Source: Ectobacillus panaciterrae DSM 19096
GTDB lineage: Bacteria; Bacillota; Bacilli; Bacillales; Bacillaceae_G
Assembly (NCBI RefSeq): GCF_000430785.1
Contig: NZ_AUMR01000019.1
Span: 30,840-94,839, forward strand
Reading direction: 5' to 3'
DNA length: 64,000 bases
Each line of letters starts with the position of its first letter. Position 1 is the stretch's first letter. Made by a program: the position numbers and the translations under genes. Shown here piece by piece: positions 26,362 to 35,300 of this stretch. Below the pieces are notes generated by a model. The model did not search any database and was not told the origin of the DNA. It saw nothing but the letters and a program-made list of their open reading frames with translations.

Positions 26362-29300
26362 TTATACGTTCGCCTTCGTTTCCTCATGCACCTCTTGGAC
26401 GCCGAGCATATGCAGCCATTTTTTGTAGGAGGCACTGTTTTCGTCCACATAGCCTTTTGCATACGAACGATTCCACAAATGCTCGATAAAAATAGCCGCT
26501 TCCTTCCGTGCGATGCCTTCCGCTCCTGCTCCGTAGTAACTTTTAAAATAGCTCTCTATTTCATCAAGCAAAAGACGAAGCAATTCATCGGACGTTTCTT
26601 CAAGCGTCGCATCCCGCTTCGCTTCGCTGCCGTACATGAGGACAACGTCTAAAATATTGTGAATGAACTCTTTGCGCAGCCATTTTAAATCCTGAGCGCC
26701 CGTTACAAACGGATGCGTATATAAATGTCCGCCTGCCTGCAGCGCCGCTTCCTGCTCCTGCTCGAAGCGGGAAATGATGTTTTCATAAATGAACGGGTTA
26801 TGCAACAGTCCTCTGTGCAATTTATAGCCCTCGCACGTCACATTCTTGCCTCTGGACTGAATAAGCGAGCTTCGTCCGATACCGTTATATTGGTACACGA
26901 ACTGCTCATCTACCCTGACAAGGCTGATCCAGCGGTACATGTACGCATATAAAAATGCACGGTTGCATTTTTCATAATCAAGCTTCGTTTGCGTAGCATT
27001 CAAGTCAGGCATAAATGCCGGCAAATGCCAATATTTATCAAGATGCGGCGTTAAGTTGGACTTGCGGACGTTCAGCTTGTGAACGCGCCGGTAATATGCT
27101 TGGAAGTAATCTCCCTTGCCGTCGTTATAGCCGTTTGCCGCATGACCGGCGGAAAGCTTCGGAAAATCCTGAAGCGACAAGCCATAATGCGCCCGATAGC
27201 ACACCACTTCAAACGGTGAAAACGCCGTATCGACCGTTTCCTTTTCCCTGAACACCTCTTGCACCAATTCCTCGTTCAGCTCGCGATACACGTTCGGGTG
27301 AATCCCCCAATACTGCAGCTCGCGGTGATGCGCTACTTTCGGAATGAACGGACTCGCTAAATGAATGAGATTGTCAATGCGCTCTTTCACATATTCGCTG
27401 CGGTCGCAGCTTTTAAAATCAGCTTCTTTGCGCAGTGCATCAATTACGTTCAGTTCGAGTTTATCGCGATACCGCGACTGCAATTCTTTACGGCAATACG
27501 CAAGAATATGCGAGCGGTAAAAATCCTCTACCTTTTGCGACCTCCCTTCTTCTGCTCCGCTGTCCTTGCAGTACTCCCGATATAAGCTTAAATAAATCTC
27601 CGAAGAAATTTCAGGCGGCAATATGCCGTTATCTACACTTTGATAAAGTTGCTTCCACAGCTTTTCCTGCATCTCTTCGCTTGCGAGCACGTACACGCTC
27701 GTCGGATTCGTTTTTCCTTCGAATTCCTTGGCGCGCTTTTGGATCTCAAGCAGCAGGTTTTCCCGCGTTTCCTGCAGGTTATCAAAGAACCGCTCCCAAT
27801 GCTTAATCATTTGTTCAACCGCTTGGTAAATGGATTGATACACAAGCTCAAGCAGCATTTCCTTGCGATAATCCGTCAGTTTATTCACATACTGCGCGAT
27901 AATATCCTGAAACTCTTTACGGAACGCGCGCTGCATATTATGAAACATTTTTCCGAACCAGCCCTGCTGCTCCGAAAGCTCGACGCGGCGCACCGCCGTT
28001 ACCGTGCCGTCCACATTGCCGAGATTGAATTTTTTATCGTAATTTTGGATGAGATTGCGCTTTTGTTCATTGCTTTCCTGCAAGCGCTTCATGCGCTCTG
28101 CCAACAGCTTTCGAACTTCATACAGCATATACCGCGATGTCACAGGATGAATCGGAGACGGTTTTTTCAAAAACCACGTGTTGAGCTGATACGATTGCCC
28201 CTCAGCGCCGCTCGGCGAAAACTGATCCGCTTCAATAATGTCATACACAAGCGTTGTGACGTGCTCGTGTACGCGGCTTGGAATGCTGTAGGCATATAGA
28301 CGCACCGCATGATCGACACGTCCTACCTCTCCCTTCATTTGCTCCGGCACCTTCAGCTTCGCGCTCATCACTTTGCATTCACGCTGCAGGCGATTCAACT
28401 CCTCATCCTTTTGCACCGTGCGCTGCACGTAGCTGTCCACTGCTTCTAAAAACTGACGTGCCTTGGGCATGCCCGTTTTACCGCCTTCCGCTCCTTCGCG
28501 CGTTTCCATATAAATTTGCTTGTAAAACGGATGCGCCCGCTCCGGCCGCGTGGCGAGGTGCTCCAAATCCTCCAAAAAGCTGCGGCCTCGCTCCGGCTTT
28601 TCCCGCTGCACGCCGCGGCGTACATCCTGCTCGTAACGGTTTTTCTTCTCCTCATACAATTTGTCTAAATGCAGCCACGACTCATCCAAGCCCTGCACCG
28701 CCCACTTAAGGGCCGAATATTCCAAAACATGCCCGTACGGATAAATGAGTTTTGCCGCACCGGCTCCGCAATAGCGCGCTTTTCCGTTCGAATCGGCAAG
28801 CTGCTGAATTTGGTTATCCTCCTGTGCAAAATGATTGGCGGAAATCGGACTGAACAGCTGCAGATAAATCGTATTCGTCATCTGCTCCATATAATCGGAC
28901 AAATTCTGCAAATGATGACCGTGCAAATTTTCATAGTCATACAGGAAGCAATAGTTATAAGGCAAATGCTTCTGCATGATCGTATGATTCGTCCGGCCGT
29001 CTTCGTCTACTTGATCCGGACGGTATTCCAGCTCAATTGTCGCACCGCCGCGGCGGGACAGCTCGCCGGAAGAGCCGAGCGTAATCGCATGCAGCTCTTT
29101 TAAAGAAGCATAGCCGTTCGCCTGAACAGTCTCAAACTCTTTCGCGCTGATTGTTCGTGTTTTGACGAGAGCGTCAGGAAGGAGAAATGCCCCTCGTATG
29201 ATAATGTTATTATGCTGTAATTTTTTTCGGAGCATTTCCCGCAAATACAGCGCAATTTGGAGATACATTCCCGATCCGGTTCCGCCTGCGAGCGACGTAA

Positions 29301-29721
29301 TGATGATGACGCGCACGCCGTACTCCGTCGTATCGCTTGTGACCGGAAAGATTCTTTCAATCTCCTGCCAAAATGCTGTCAGCTTATCATCCTTCATCGC
29401 CGCCCGCAATGCCAGGCGGGAAATAACGCGAAGCTGCCCTGCGCCTTCTGTAAGCGGCTTGTCGAGAATCGTCGGATCCTCTGGAAACCAATCCGTAATC
29501 GTCGCATCCTCCGCAAGATATTCACGCGGCGTTTTGCTGGAACTTGTTTGTGTCATGAATTTTTTATTTCCAAATCGGCTCACCGTGTTAATATCCGTAT
29601 CAAACACATGCATCGCCACCTTCTTGCGGCGCTCCTTCGGTATTTTGCTGTACACATTATACGTAATCGTACTTCCGATCCCCCCAAGACCAATTAAAAT
29701 CGTCGGAACTTGTGAATTCAC
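26362..29721 (-). CDS. Large tubulin/FtsZ-like GTPase (Tubulin_2/FtsZl1 type)
   Basis: This ~1119-residue protein has an N-terminal Rossmann-like start (TILIGLGGIGS, residues 7-17) and the tubulin signature loop LAGGTGSGMY (145-153), the guanine-binding G-box. About 700 further residues are charged, partly coiled-coil (~400-440, 640-680) and lack helices through the membrane. This matches the FtsZ-like family proposed by Makarova and Koonin to act in membrane remodelling with vWA partners. The vWA gene ends 13 bp upstream. A GTG start at 29721 is favoured, since AGGGGG lies 9 nt before it; an ATG at 29730 abuts that site. Confidence 0.8.
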   Translation of the reverse strand: MNSQVPTILIGLGGIGSTITYNVYSKIPKERRKKVAMHVFDTDINTVSRFGNKKFMTQTSSSKTPREYLAEDATITDWFPEDPTILDKPLTEGAGQLRVISRLALRAAMKDDKLTAFWQEIERIFPVTSDTTEYGVRVIIITSLAGGTGSGMYLQIALYLREMLRKKLQHNNIIIRGAFLLPDALVKTRTISAKEFETVQANGYASLKELHAITLGSSGELSRRGGATIELEYRPDQVDEDGRTNHTIMQKHLPYNYCFLYDYENLHGHHLQNLSDYMEQMTNTIYLQLFSPISANHFAQEDNQIQQLADSNGKARYCGAGAAKLIYPYGHVLEYSALKWAVQGLDESWLHLDKLYEEKKNRYEQDVRRGVQREKPERGRSFLEDLEHLATRPERAHPFYKQIYMETREGAEGGKTGMPKARQFLEAVDSYVQRTVQKDEELNRLQRECKVMSAKLKVPEQMKGEVGRVDHAVRLYAYSIPSRVHEHVTTLVYDIIEADQFSPSGAEGQSYQLNTWFLKKPSPIHPVTSRYMLYEVRKLLAERMKRLQESNEQKRNLIQNYDKKFNLGNVDGTVTAVRRVELSEQQGWFGKMFHNMQRAFRKEFQDIIAQYVNKLTDYRKEMLLELVYQSIYQAVEQMIKHWERFFDNLQETRENLLLEIQKRAKEFEGKTNPTSVYVLASEEMQEKLWKQLYQSVDNGILPPEISSEIYLSLYREYCKDSGAEEGRSQKVEDFYRSHILAYCRKELQSRYRDKLELNVIDALRKEADFKSCDRSEYVKERIDNLIHLASPFIPKVAHHRELQYWGIHPNVYRELNEELVQEVFREKETVDTAFSPFEVVCYRAHYGLSLQDFPKLSAGHAANGYNDGKGDYFQAYYRRVHKLNVRKSNLTPHLDKYWHLPAFMPDLNATQTKLDYEKCNRAFLYAYMYRWISLVRVDEQFVYQYNGIGRSSLIQSRGKNVTCEGYKLHRGLLHNPFIYENIISRFEQEQEAALQAGGHLYTHPFVTGAQDLKWLRKEFIHNILDVVLMYGSEAKRDATLEETSDELLRLLLDEIESYFKSYYGAGAEGIARKEAAIFIEHLWNRSYAKGYVDENSASYKKWLHMLGVQEVHEETKANV

Positions 29722-29734
29722 CCGTACCATCCCC

Positions 29735-31849
29735 CTAGTCGCACTCGTATCGATACGTTTCCTTGCCATAGCCGCGGTCAATCCTAACCGCTTCATTCGG
29801 GTAAAGCGTACGATGCTCGAAGCCTATTTCATCTTCTTGCAAAAATGAACCGTCAATAATCATGCCTTCCACCTGTGATTCCTTCGCGACAAACACAGCT
29901 TTCGTCCCCTTTTTCGCAATGAACGTTACAGACTGCACGGTCCGCCGCTCTGCCCTGTACGGAATGCCGAGATAATGCTTCCACCATGCATTGCGAAGCA
30001 GCTCGGGCTCTCCTTTATGAATCCATTCATCCGATAACGACTGATCTAATTCATAAGAAATAAAGGCTCTTCGGTGAAAGCGCGGGCGTATAATCCAGCC
30101 GATGACTAAAACCGCAAGCATGATGATAACAATGCCAATCGGCAATACATACTGAAAAATTACATTATACCGTTCCCAAAACGATACATCTGCAACAGTA
30201 AGAACAACAACTTGTGATGCTTTTCCGAATTCTTGACTTTCCATTGTGATGGCGGCTTCTATGGTGCCGGTTTCTGTAAAGTTAAATGTGTCGGAGTAAT
30301 AAGGGCGAGGATATAAATAGAGTTTCGTACCTTGTTGCGACAGTTCATAGCTGATTCGTTTGTTGAACGTGACGCGGAACGAGGTGTTTTTGATTTCTTC
30401 CGCTGTCATCGGCTTCCCGTCAAGAAGCGGCTGCAATACAATGGGAGAGCTTTCGGAAAGATCGGTAACCTTCTCCCGCCAATCCTTTGTTTCTACTTGA
30501 AGAGACAGCTTCGGCTTTGGAACGGGACTTATGCGAAACTCTTTCGTCTGCTGGTAAAACCCTTTAATATTCATGCTGACATTCCCGCGAATCGGCTCTG
30601 TCCCGACCTTCATTTCATATTGAAACGTCTTGCGCAAGTCATCCCATTTCATCGGCTCGGATTTGCCGTTTTGCACAATCGATGCTGCAAAATAAGAAGA
30701 ATTCACCGGGAGCTCATTCGGCTTCGCCTCAACAATCACCGTGCTACCCTCATACATCTTCTCGCTTGCTTCCGTCAGCTGCTTGCCCTCTTTTTTATAT
30801 ACCTTTACCGTGTAATCGAGCGCAGGCTCGACAAGCACCTTTATGCTGCCGGAAGAAATGTCCCGATCCAGCTGCAATTCATATTTCCCGGCCTTCAGCA
30901 CTGCGCCGTCTGATCGGGCAAGGTGCGTAATGCTTCCATTTAAAATCGCTCGCTGCGGCGTTTGTGTTTTGTACGGTCCTTCTGTCACAAGCGTTGCGTC
31001 CGATGTTTTCACAACACGCGCATTCTCTGCGCTTCCCTGCTGCACAACCGTTATTCTTCGAAGCGGAAACGGTGATGTAACGGTTACCTTATTTCCTTTC
31101 ACTTCCGTTTTTACCACATCTTCTACATTGGAAAACGGATCGCGGTTCGCAATAAGCCCCGCCGCTTGATTAACGCTATTCACAACGCCGTCCTCGCCGT
31201 CTGTCGGAAGAAGAATGCCGTTTATCGTCTCTTGCCAAATCTCTTTAAACGTATTCACCTGCTGCCGTTCATCCTCAGTCAACTGGGACTCCATCGTAAT
31301 TAAAACAGAATGAACAGAAAGCTTTCTCTCGTCCATCCAAGCTTTAAAATTCCGGAGCGTATCTGTAATATGCTTTTTATTTCCTTCATACTGCGCACCG
31401 TTTGAAGATTCCAGCTCATTAAACGCGCCGTCGGTCAGCATGATAAGCCAAAACTCATCCTTCCCGTTGCTCGATTGTCGCTTTAAAGCCTCAATCGCCG
31501 TCTCCACCGATTGAAACGGTGTATTTTTATAGCTGTTCCAGTTCCGTATTCCGTCTATCTCCGCCTGACGTTTTCCAAGCGTAACCGCTATCTCCTGTGC
31601 AGGATTGCTCATCAGCACGTACGAAAAGCGGTCTCCTCCGTCAAGCAGCCCGACAAAGCTCTGCAGCGCATAGCTTGCATACATCCAGCGGTTCACCGCC
31701 TTTTTTCCGCTCGATCGCATACTGCCGGAATCATCATATACGAGCACGACCGTCCTTCGCTTCGCCTCACCGTCCTTTGCCCCGGAGACAGGCATCCAAA
31801 CCATAAGCAGCAAAAGAAGCACGCATGTGGCCATCAAATGTTTTCTCAT
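29735..31849 (-). CDS. Membrane-anchored von Willebrand factor A protein
   Basis: This 704-residue protein has a signal peptide (residues ~1-24), then a vWA domain with the MIDAS motif VYDDSGSMRSSG (38-48). A long extracytoplasmic beta-rich stretch, one transmembrane helix (~562-587) and a 117-residue cytoplasmic tail follow. The vWA domain should bind a metal ion and a protein ligand outside the membrane, while the tail can meet a cytosolic partner. The tubulin-like gene follows 13 bp later, so the two are surely cotranscribed. The ATG at 31849 follows AAAGGTGG. Function is not known. Confidence 0.8.
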   Translation of the reverse strand: MRKHLMATCVLLLLLMVWMPVSGAKDGEAKRRTVVLVYDDSGSMRSSGKKAVNRWMYASYALQSFVGLLDGGDRFSYVLMSNPAQEIAVTLGKRQAEIDGIRNWNSYKNTPFQSVETAIEALKRQSSNGKDEFWLIMLTDGAFNELESSNGAQYEGNKKHITDTLRNFKAWMDERKLSVHSVLITMESQLTEDERQQVNTFKEIWQETINGILLPTDGEDGVVNSVNQAAGLIANRDPFSNVEDVVKTEVKGNKVTVTSPFPLRRITVVQQGSAENARVVKTSDATLVTEGPYKTQTPQRAILNGSITHLARSDGAVLKAGKYELQLDRDISSGSIKVLVEPALDYTVKVYKKEGKQLTEASEKMYEGSTVIVEAKPNELPVNSSYFAASIVQNGKSEPMKWDDLRKTFQYEMKVGTEPIRGNVSMNIKGFYQQTKEFRISPVPKPKLSLQVETKDWREKVTDLSESSPIVLQPLLDGKPMTAEEIKNTSFRVTFNKRISYELSQQGTKLYLYPRPYYSDTFNFTETGTIEAAITMESQEFGKASQVVVLTVADVSFWERYNVIFQYVLPIGIVIIMLAVLVIGWIIRPRFHRRAFISYELDQSLSDEWIHKGEPELLRNAWWKHYLGIPYRAERRTVQSVTFIAKKGTKAVFVAKESQVEGMIIDGSFLQEDEIGFEHRTLYPNEAVRIDRGYGKETYRYECD

Positions 31850-31876
31850 AAGCTGACGCCACCTTTTCAATGGGAT

Positions 31877-31900
31877 AACCATAGACAAATTCCTATGGTT
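31877..31900. promoter_or_regulatory. Inverted repeat before the vWA gene, possible operator
   Basis: AACCATAG and CTATGGTT are perfect 8-bp inverted arms with an 8-bp spacer, ending 28 bp before the start codon. The symmetry and position fit a regulator-binding site in the leader. No T-run follows, so it is not a terminator. Confidence 0.45.
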
Positions 31901-32176
31901 AAGCTTATGAAAAAAATAGCGGGATATGACTTGTATTTTCAGAGGGACAGATCGCACAGATAATAATATTATGTAAAAAAAAGAGGAGTGTTTTAGGGTG
32001 AGGATAGTGCGCCTGCCGAGTTTTGTAACAGTCCAATCCTTTAACAACACCTCCCTGCGTTTTTATTAGGCACGCAGGTTTGTTTCTTTGTTTACCGCAT
32101 ACTACGAGCATTTTGGGGTTTAAAGGCAGGGGAGAAATGAGAAGGATTGCCGGACGATTTTTTGATTTTATCCTAA

Positions 32177-32212
32177 ATAAAAAGAGATGCTTCCTAATTA
32201 TAAGCATCTCTC
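32177..32212 (-). terminator. Terminator of the 54-aa gene
   Basis: GAGATGC pairs with GCATCTC around a 13-nt loop, followed by T5 on the minus strand. Confidence 0.7.
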
Positions 32213-32292
32213 TTTGTTTGTAAAACCTTATAAATATGACTTTGGTTCTTCTAAGATCCATTCGCGATATCGGATTGCTTGCTGAGAAAGAG

Positions 32293-32457
32293 CTATTCCA
32301 GCAAGCCCATATCTGTCTCTTCTACGTTTGGCGCAGCACCCATTAATCTGCGGGCTTCCGCAGTAAGCGTACCATCAAACGCAAACTCCGCGTCTCTGCC
32401 TGTACCGGCATGCGCTGTGCGTCCGTCGAAAAAAACAGGGAATTGACCGTATTCCAT
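32293..32457 (-). CDS. Small hypothetical protein (54 aa)
   Basis: A short frame encodes MEYGQFPVFFDGRTAHAG followed by an acidic, Ala-rich remainder ending ETDMGLLE. AAGGGGGT lies 7 nt before this ATG; another ATG two codons upstream is too close to the site. A terminator follows about 80 bp after the stop. Amino-acid composition and the ribosome site argue for a real gene. I recognise no family. Confidence 0.55.
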   Translation of the reverse strand: MEYGQFPVFFDGRTAHAGTGRDAEFAFDGTLTAEARRLMGAAPNVEETDMGLLE

Positions 32458-32724
32458 TTTCATACCCCCTTCGTTTCCATGTCTATATTTAGAGGTTGTT
32501 CAAAACGCATTTCATTATGCAAAGTTTGCCGCTATTTTGTCATCAACAAATTTAAAATGACAGATTTATGTTCCGGAATACTTAAAGGTCAGATGGATGA
32601 AAATCCTCTCTCTTTGCAGTTAAAACAGCATGATTTCAAAAGTAATGTAATAGGCTATGACAAGACATTTACACACTTAGCTATTTACAGTGACGATATA
32701 AGCTTACTCTCTCCAAAATTCCAA

Positions 32725-33453
32725 TCACCTCACCCAATGCGTCAGCGCAATCATCGTAAGCAATCCAATAATAAACGAAAACGTTGCCGATCGTTCATTC
32801 CCGTCCCCGTGACTTTCCGGAATCAGCTCCTTATACACTACAAACAGCATCGCCCCCGCCGCAAACGCCAGTCCGTACGGTACGACTCCCGCAAACTGGC
32901 CGGCAAACGATAATCCGAGCATACCTGATGCCAACTCCAGCAAACCTGTAAGCGAAGTATAAAAAAGCGCCTTTAAAGGTTTTATCCCATGAGAAACTAA
33001 AAATAACGCAACCAAAAATCCTTCCGGTATATTCTGCAGTCCGATCGCAAAGGAGACGAGCGGTCCCAAATCTTCAAAATGACTGCCGTAACTGACGCCG
33101 ACGGAAAGGCCTTCGGGTATGTTATGGAACGCCATCGCAATCAATAACAGCGGCGTTCCTTCTTGAAATATACCGGAAGCGGACCGCTCCAATTCAATAT
33201 GGGGAAGGCAGCTGTCCAGGAATGTCAAAGCGACTGCCCCCAATAAGATTCCTATTGTTAATACGTATATGTTGGATAGTTTTATAGCGGACGGAATTAA
33301 TCCATATGTAGAAGCGGCCACCATGATGCCCGCGGTGTAAGCCAGTAAAATGTCTCTTCCTCTATGTGATACGTTTTTTAAAAACATGGCAGGGACGGCA
33401 CCCAGCATGGTGCATAGTGAAGATATGATACTACCTGTATACATCGGATCCAT
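32725..33453 (-). CDS. ZIP-family metal transporter
   Basis: This 242-residue protein has about eight helices and the two hallmark ZIP motifs in helices IV and V, HNIPEGLSVG and QNIPEGFLVAL. In the second the first His is Gln, as in the ZupT/GufA-like branches. ZIP proteins import zinc or other divalent metals. The ATG at 33453 follows GAGGAGGAAACC. Single gene; metal specificity cannot be read. No Zur-type operator was recognised. Confidence 0.88.
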   Translation of the reverse strand: MDPMYTGSIISSLCTMLGAVPAMFLKNVSHRGRDILLAYTAGIMVAASTYGLIPSAIKLSNIYVLTIGILLGAVALTFLDSCLPHIELERSASGIFQEGTPLLLIAMAFHNIPEGLSVGVSYGSHFEDLGPLVSFAIGLQNIPEGFLVALFLVSHGIKPLKALFYTSLTGLLELASGMLGLSFAGQFAGVVPYGLAFAAGAMLFVVYKELIPESHGDGNERSATFSFIIGLLTMIALTHWVR

Positions 33454-33516
33454 GGTTTCCTCCTCGATGACGTCTACTAAAATATATGTACAAGCTGGAA
33501 GAAAAAGACATGTAAA

Positions 33517-33549
33517 GGAAAACACCCGCTTTTCCGTAAGCAGGTGTTC
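33517..33549 (-). terminator. Terminator downstream of the amidohydrolase region
   Basis: AACACCTGCTT pairs with AAGCGGGTGTT (one G-U) and is followed by TTTTCCTTT on the minus strand. Confidence 0.6.
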
Positions 33550-33642
33550 GAGAATTGTTTCGCGGCAATACCTCCAAGTATTTCCATTCATTTAAAAACC
33601 ATAATTCTTACTGTATACGACATACCAAAAATAAACCTGCAT

Positions 33643-33683
33643 GCTTATATAAGTCCACTTTGTTATTCCGACATATCTTTATG
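33643..33683 (+). repeat. Partial interspersed repeat, copy F
   Basis: About 40 bp (CTTATATAAGTCCACTTTGT and on to CGACATATCTTT) almost identical to the left edge of copy E at 18676, then breaking off. It lies between the amidohydrolase stop and its terminator. Confidence 0.6.
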
Positions 33684-33751
33684 CTTTGTCCGTATACATT
33701 TGTCAGTTCCTGACCAAGAAACTTCGCGACCTCAAGCATCTCGTATTCTTG

Positions 33752-34960
33752 TTATCTCTCTTCCGCTTGTTTCGCAACCTCAAACTCCGCGCGTATTTTT
33801 TGCAGTACATCATAATCCGTCAGCAAGCGGTACCCCGTAAAAGCAAGCGCCTTTGCGGCGATAATAAGCGCTTTGTCCCCTTGCTTGGAGCCTGCCGCTT
33901 CCCGAAATTCATCCGTGTGGGCGATTAAATCGTCTGGACCGATTTTAATGTACGGATGAATGGTCGGCACGACTTGACTGACGTTTCCTGCATCCGTCGA
34001 TCCAATTCCTGAACGTCCTTCATAATGTACAATTTCGCCAAGCTGCTCCAGCTCTTCTGCTGCAACGGCGTCGAAGGTACGATTCAATAACAGGTTATCA
34101 ATTTTATTTTGGAACTGCTCAATCTTGATCGTTGCTCCCGTTGCTAAAGCAGCTCCTTCCGCCACTTTTTTCACTTTTTCCGTTACTTCCTCACAGCGTT
34201 TTCTCGTTTTCGCACGAATGAAAAAGCGGGCTGACGCATATTCCGGTATGATATTTGGTGCGTCTCCGCCGTGTGTGATAATACCGTGAATTTTCACATC
34301 GGACGGAAGCTGCTGGCGCAAGGCGTTAATGCCGTTGAACAATTGAATGACCGCATCAAGCGCATTGATTCCTTTTTCAGGAGAAGCCGCCGCATGTGCT
34401 GGCTTGCCGTAAAAATGAAAGTCAAACGGGTCGACTGCAAGAGAAGGACTTGTGACCGAGGTTTTTCCGCTTGGATGAATCATGAGACACGCATCTACCT
34501 CTTCCAAAATGCCATAATCCACAAAACTCCCTTTTGCACTTCCGTTCGGACCGCCCTCTTCAGCCGGTGTTCCGAACACGATCACTTCTCCGCCTGTCTC
34601 CGCAATCACCTCTGCTAAGGCGATGCCAGCCGCTGTGCTCGCAGTGCCGATAATATTATGTCCGCACGCATGACCAAGACCCGGAAGCGCATCATACTCT
34701 GCCAGAAAACCAATTGTTGGACCAGGCTTTCCGGAATGCTTCTTGGCGACGAAGCCTGTTTCATGCCCCGCAATATTGCGTGTAACCCGGAATCCCGCAC
34801 CTTCTAGTAAATCAACTAATGTTTGTGACGCAAAATACTCTCGGTTGCCGATTTCAGGCTTTTCATGAATCGCATGGCTCGTTTCAATATATACATGCTT
34901 CGCATTCTCAATACTTTCTGTAATTATTTTGCGCTGTGCATCGGTTTGAACAAATGTCAT
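33752..34960 (-). CDS. M20-family amidohydrolase (AbgB/PM20D2-like)
   Basis: This 402-residue metallohydrolase has zinc-ligand motifs AEYDALPGLGHACGHN and the Glu pair in GTPAEEGG, a central dimerisation domain, and a C-terminal His ligand in AHTDEF. Members remove acyl or amino-acid groups from amides. The ATG at 34960 follows AAGGGAGAGA. In-frame upstream sequence belongs to a broken ABC ATPase gene (34983-35118), and the whole unit lies behind a SAM riboswitch. It probably acted in uptake and release of a sulfur amino-acid conjugate. Its own promoter now is uncertain because an IS607 element separates it from the riboswitch. Confidence 0.85.
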   Translation of the reverse strand: MTFVQTDAQRKIITESIENAKHVYIETSHAIHEKPEIGNREYFASQTLVDLLEGAGFRVTRNIAGHETGFVAKKHSGKPGPTIGFLAEYDALPGLGHACGHNIIGTASTAAGIALAEVIAETGGEVIVFGTPAEEGGPNGSAKGSFVDYGILEEVDACLMIHPSGKTSVTSPSLAVDPFDFHFYGKPAHAAASPEKGINALDAVIQLFNGINALRQQLPSDVKIHGIITHGGDAPNIIPEYASARFFIRAKTRKRCEEVTEKVKKVAEGAALATGATIKIEQFQNKIDNLLLNRTFDAVAAEELEQLGEIVHYEGRSGIGSTDAGNVSQVVPTIHPYIKIGPDDLIAHTDEFREAAGSKQGDKALIIAAKALAFTGYRLLTDYDVLQKIRAEFEVAKQAEER

Positions 34961-34982
34961 GCTTCTCTCTCCCTTATTTATA

Positions 34983-35118
34983 GATGTTCGCAGGGGGGAA
35001 ATTTCCTGAAGATTTACCCCATCGATAAGAACCTGTCCTAATGTCAGCTCTTCCAGCAAATTCACACAGCGGATCAAAGAGCTTTTTCCGGCACCGCATC
35101 GACAACTCCGAAAATCTC
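34983..35118 (-). pseudogene. Internal fragment of a MetN-like ABC ATPase
   Basis: Minus-strand translation gives the P-loop remnant GAGKSSLIRCVNLLEE and then GQVLIDGVNLQEIS, the Walker A region of methionine-type ABC ATPases. It breaks off before the signature and Walker B motifs and runs into the amidohydrolase leader. The rest of the ATPase and any permease and binding-protein genes are missing. It is the downstream half of a gene split by the IS607 element; the upstream half is at 37079-37192. Confidence 0.75.
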
Positions 35119-35300
35119 TGCTACTAAAAATACAGACAAATGTACATTTTTAGAGTGTTCCTGCTTCTTCGAACCCCATTTTGCCACTTGCTCGCTACTT
35201 TGGTTTGTATAGCTCTCCACAGGCGTAAATTCCGATGTAGCCCACCGTACACATATACCATCTATTTAGGTTAGAATGATATATTCTTTTGCTTGTAAAA
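35119..35300 (-). ncRNA. Candidate omega (reRNA) guide RNA of the IS607 TnpB
   Basis: TnpB elements encode a guide RNA overlapping the 3' end of tnpB and running to the right end of the element, with the guide taken from the flank. Here the non-coding stretch after the tnpB stop (from 35266 down to 35119) is G/C-rich and structured compared with its AT-rich surroundings. Position is the only direct evidence. The guide would be the metN remnant beginning at 35118. Confidence 0.4.

Noticed and set aside
27640..28299. 219-codon frame opposite the tubulin-like gene
   Set aside because: Antisense to a clear coding sequence and without a ribosome site.
32464..32724. Open plus-strand frame upstream of and running into the ZIP gene region
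   Set aside because: It overlaps the ZIP coding sequence on the other strand, has no ribosome site and no recognisable product; left as non-coding.
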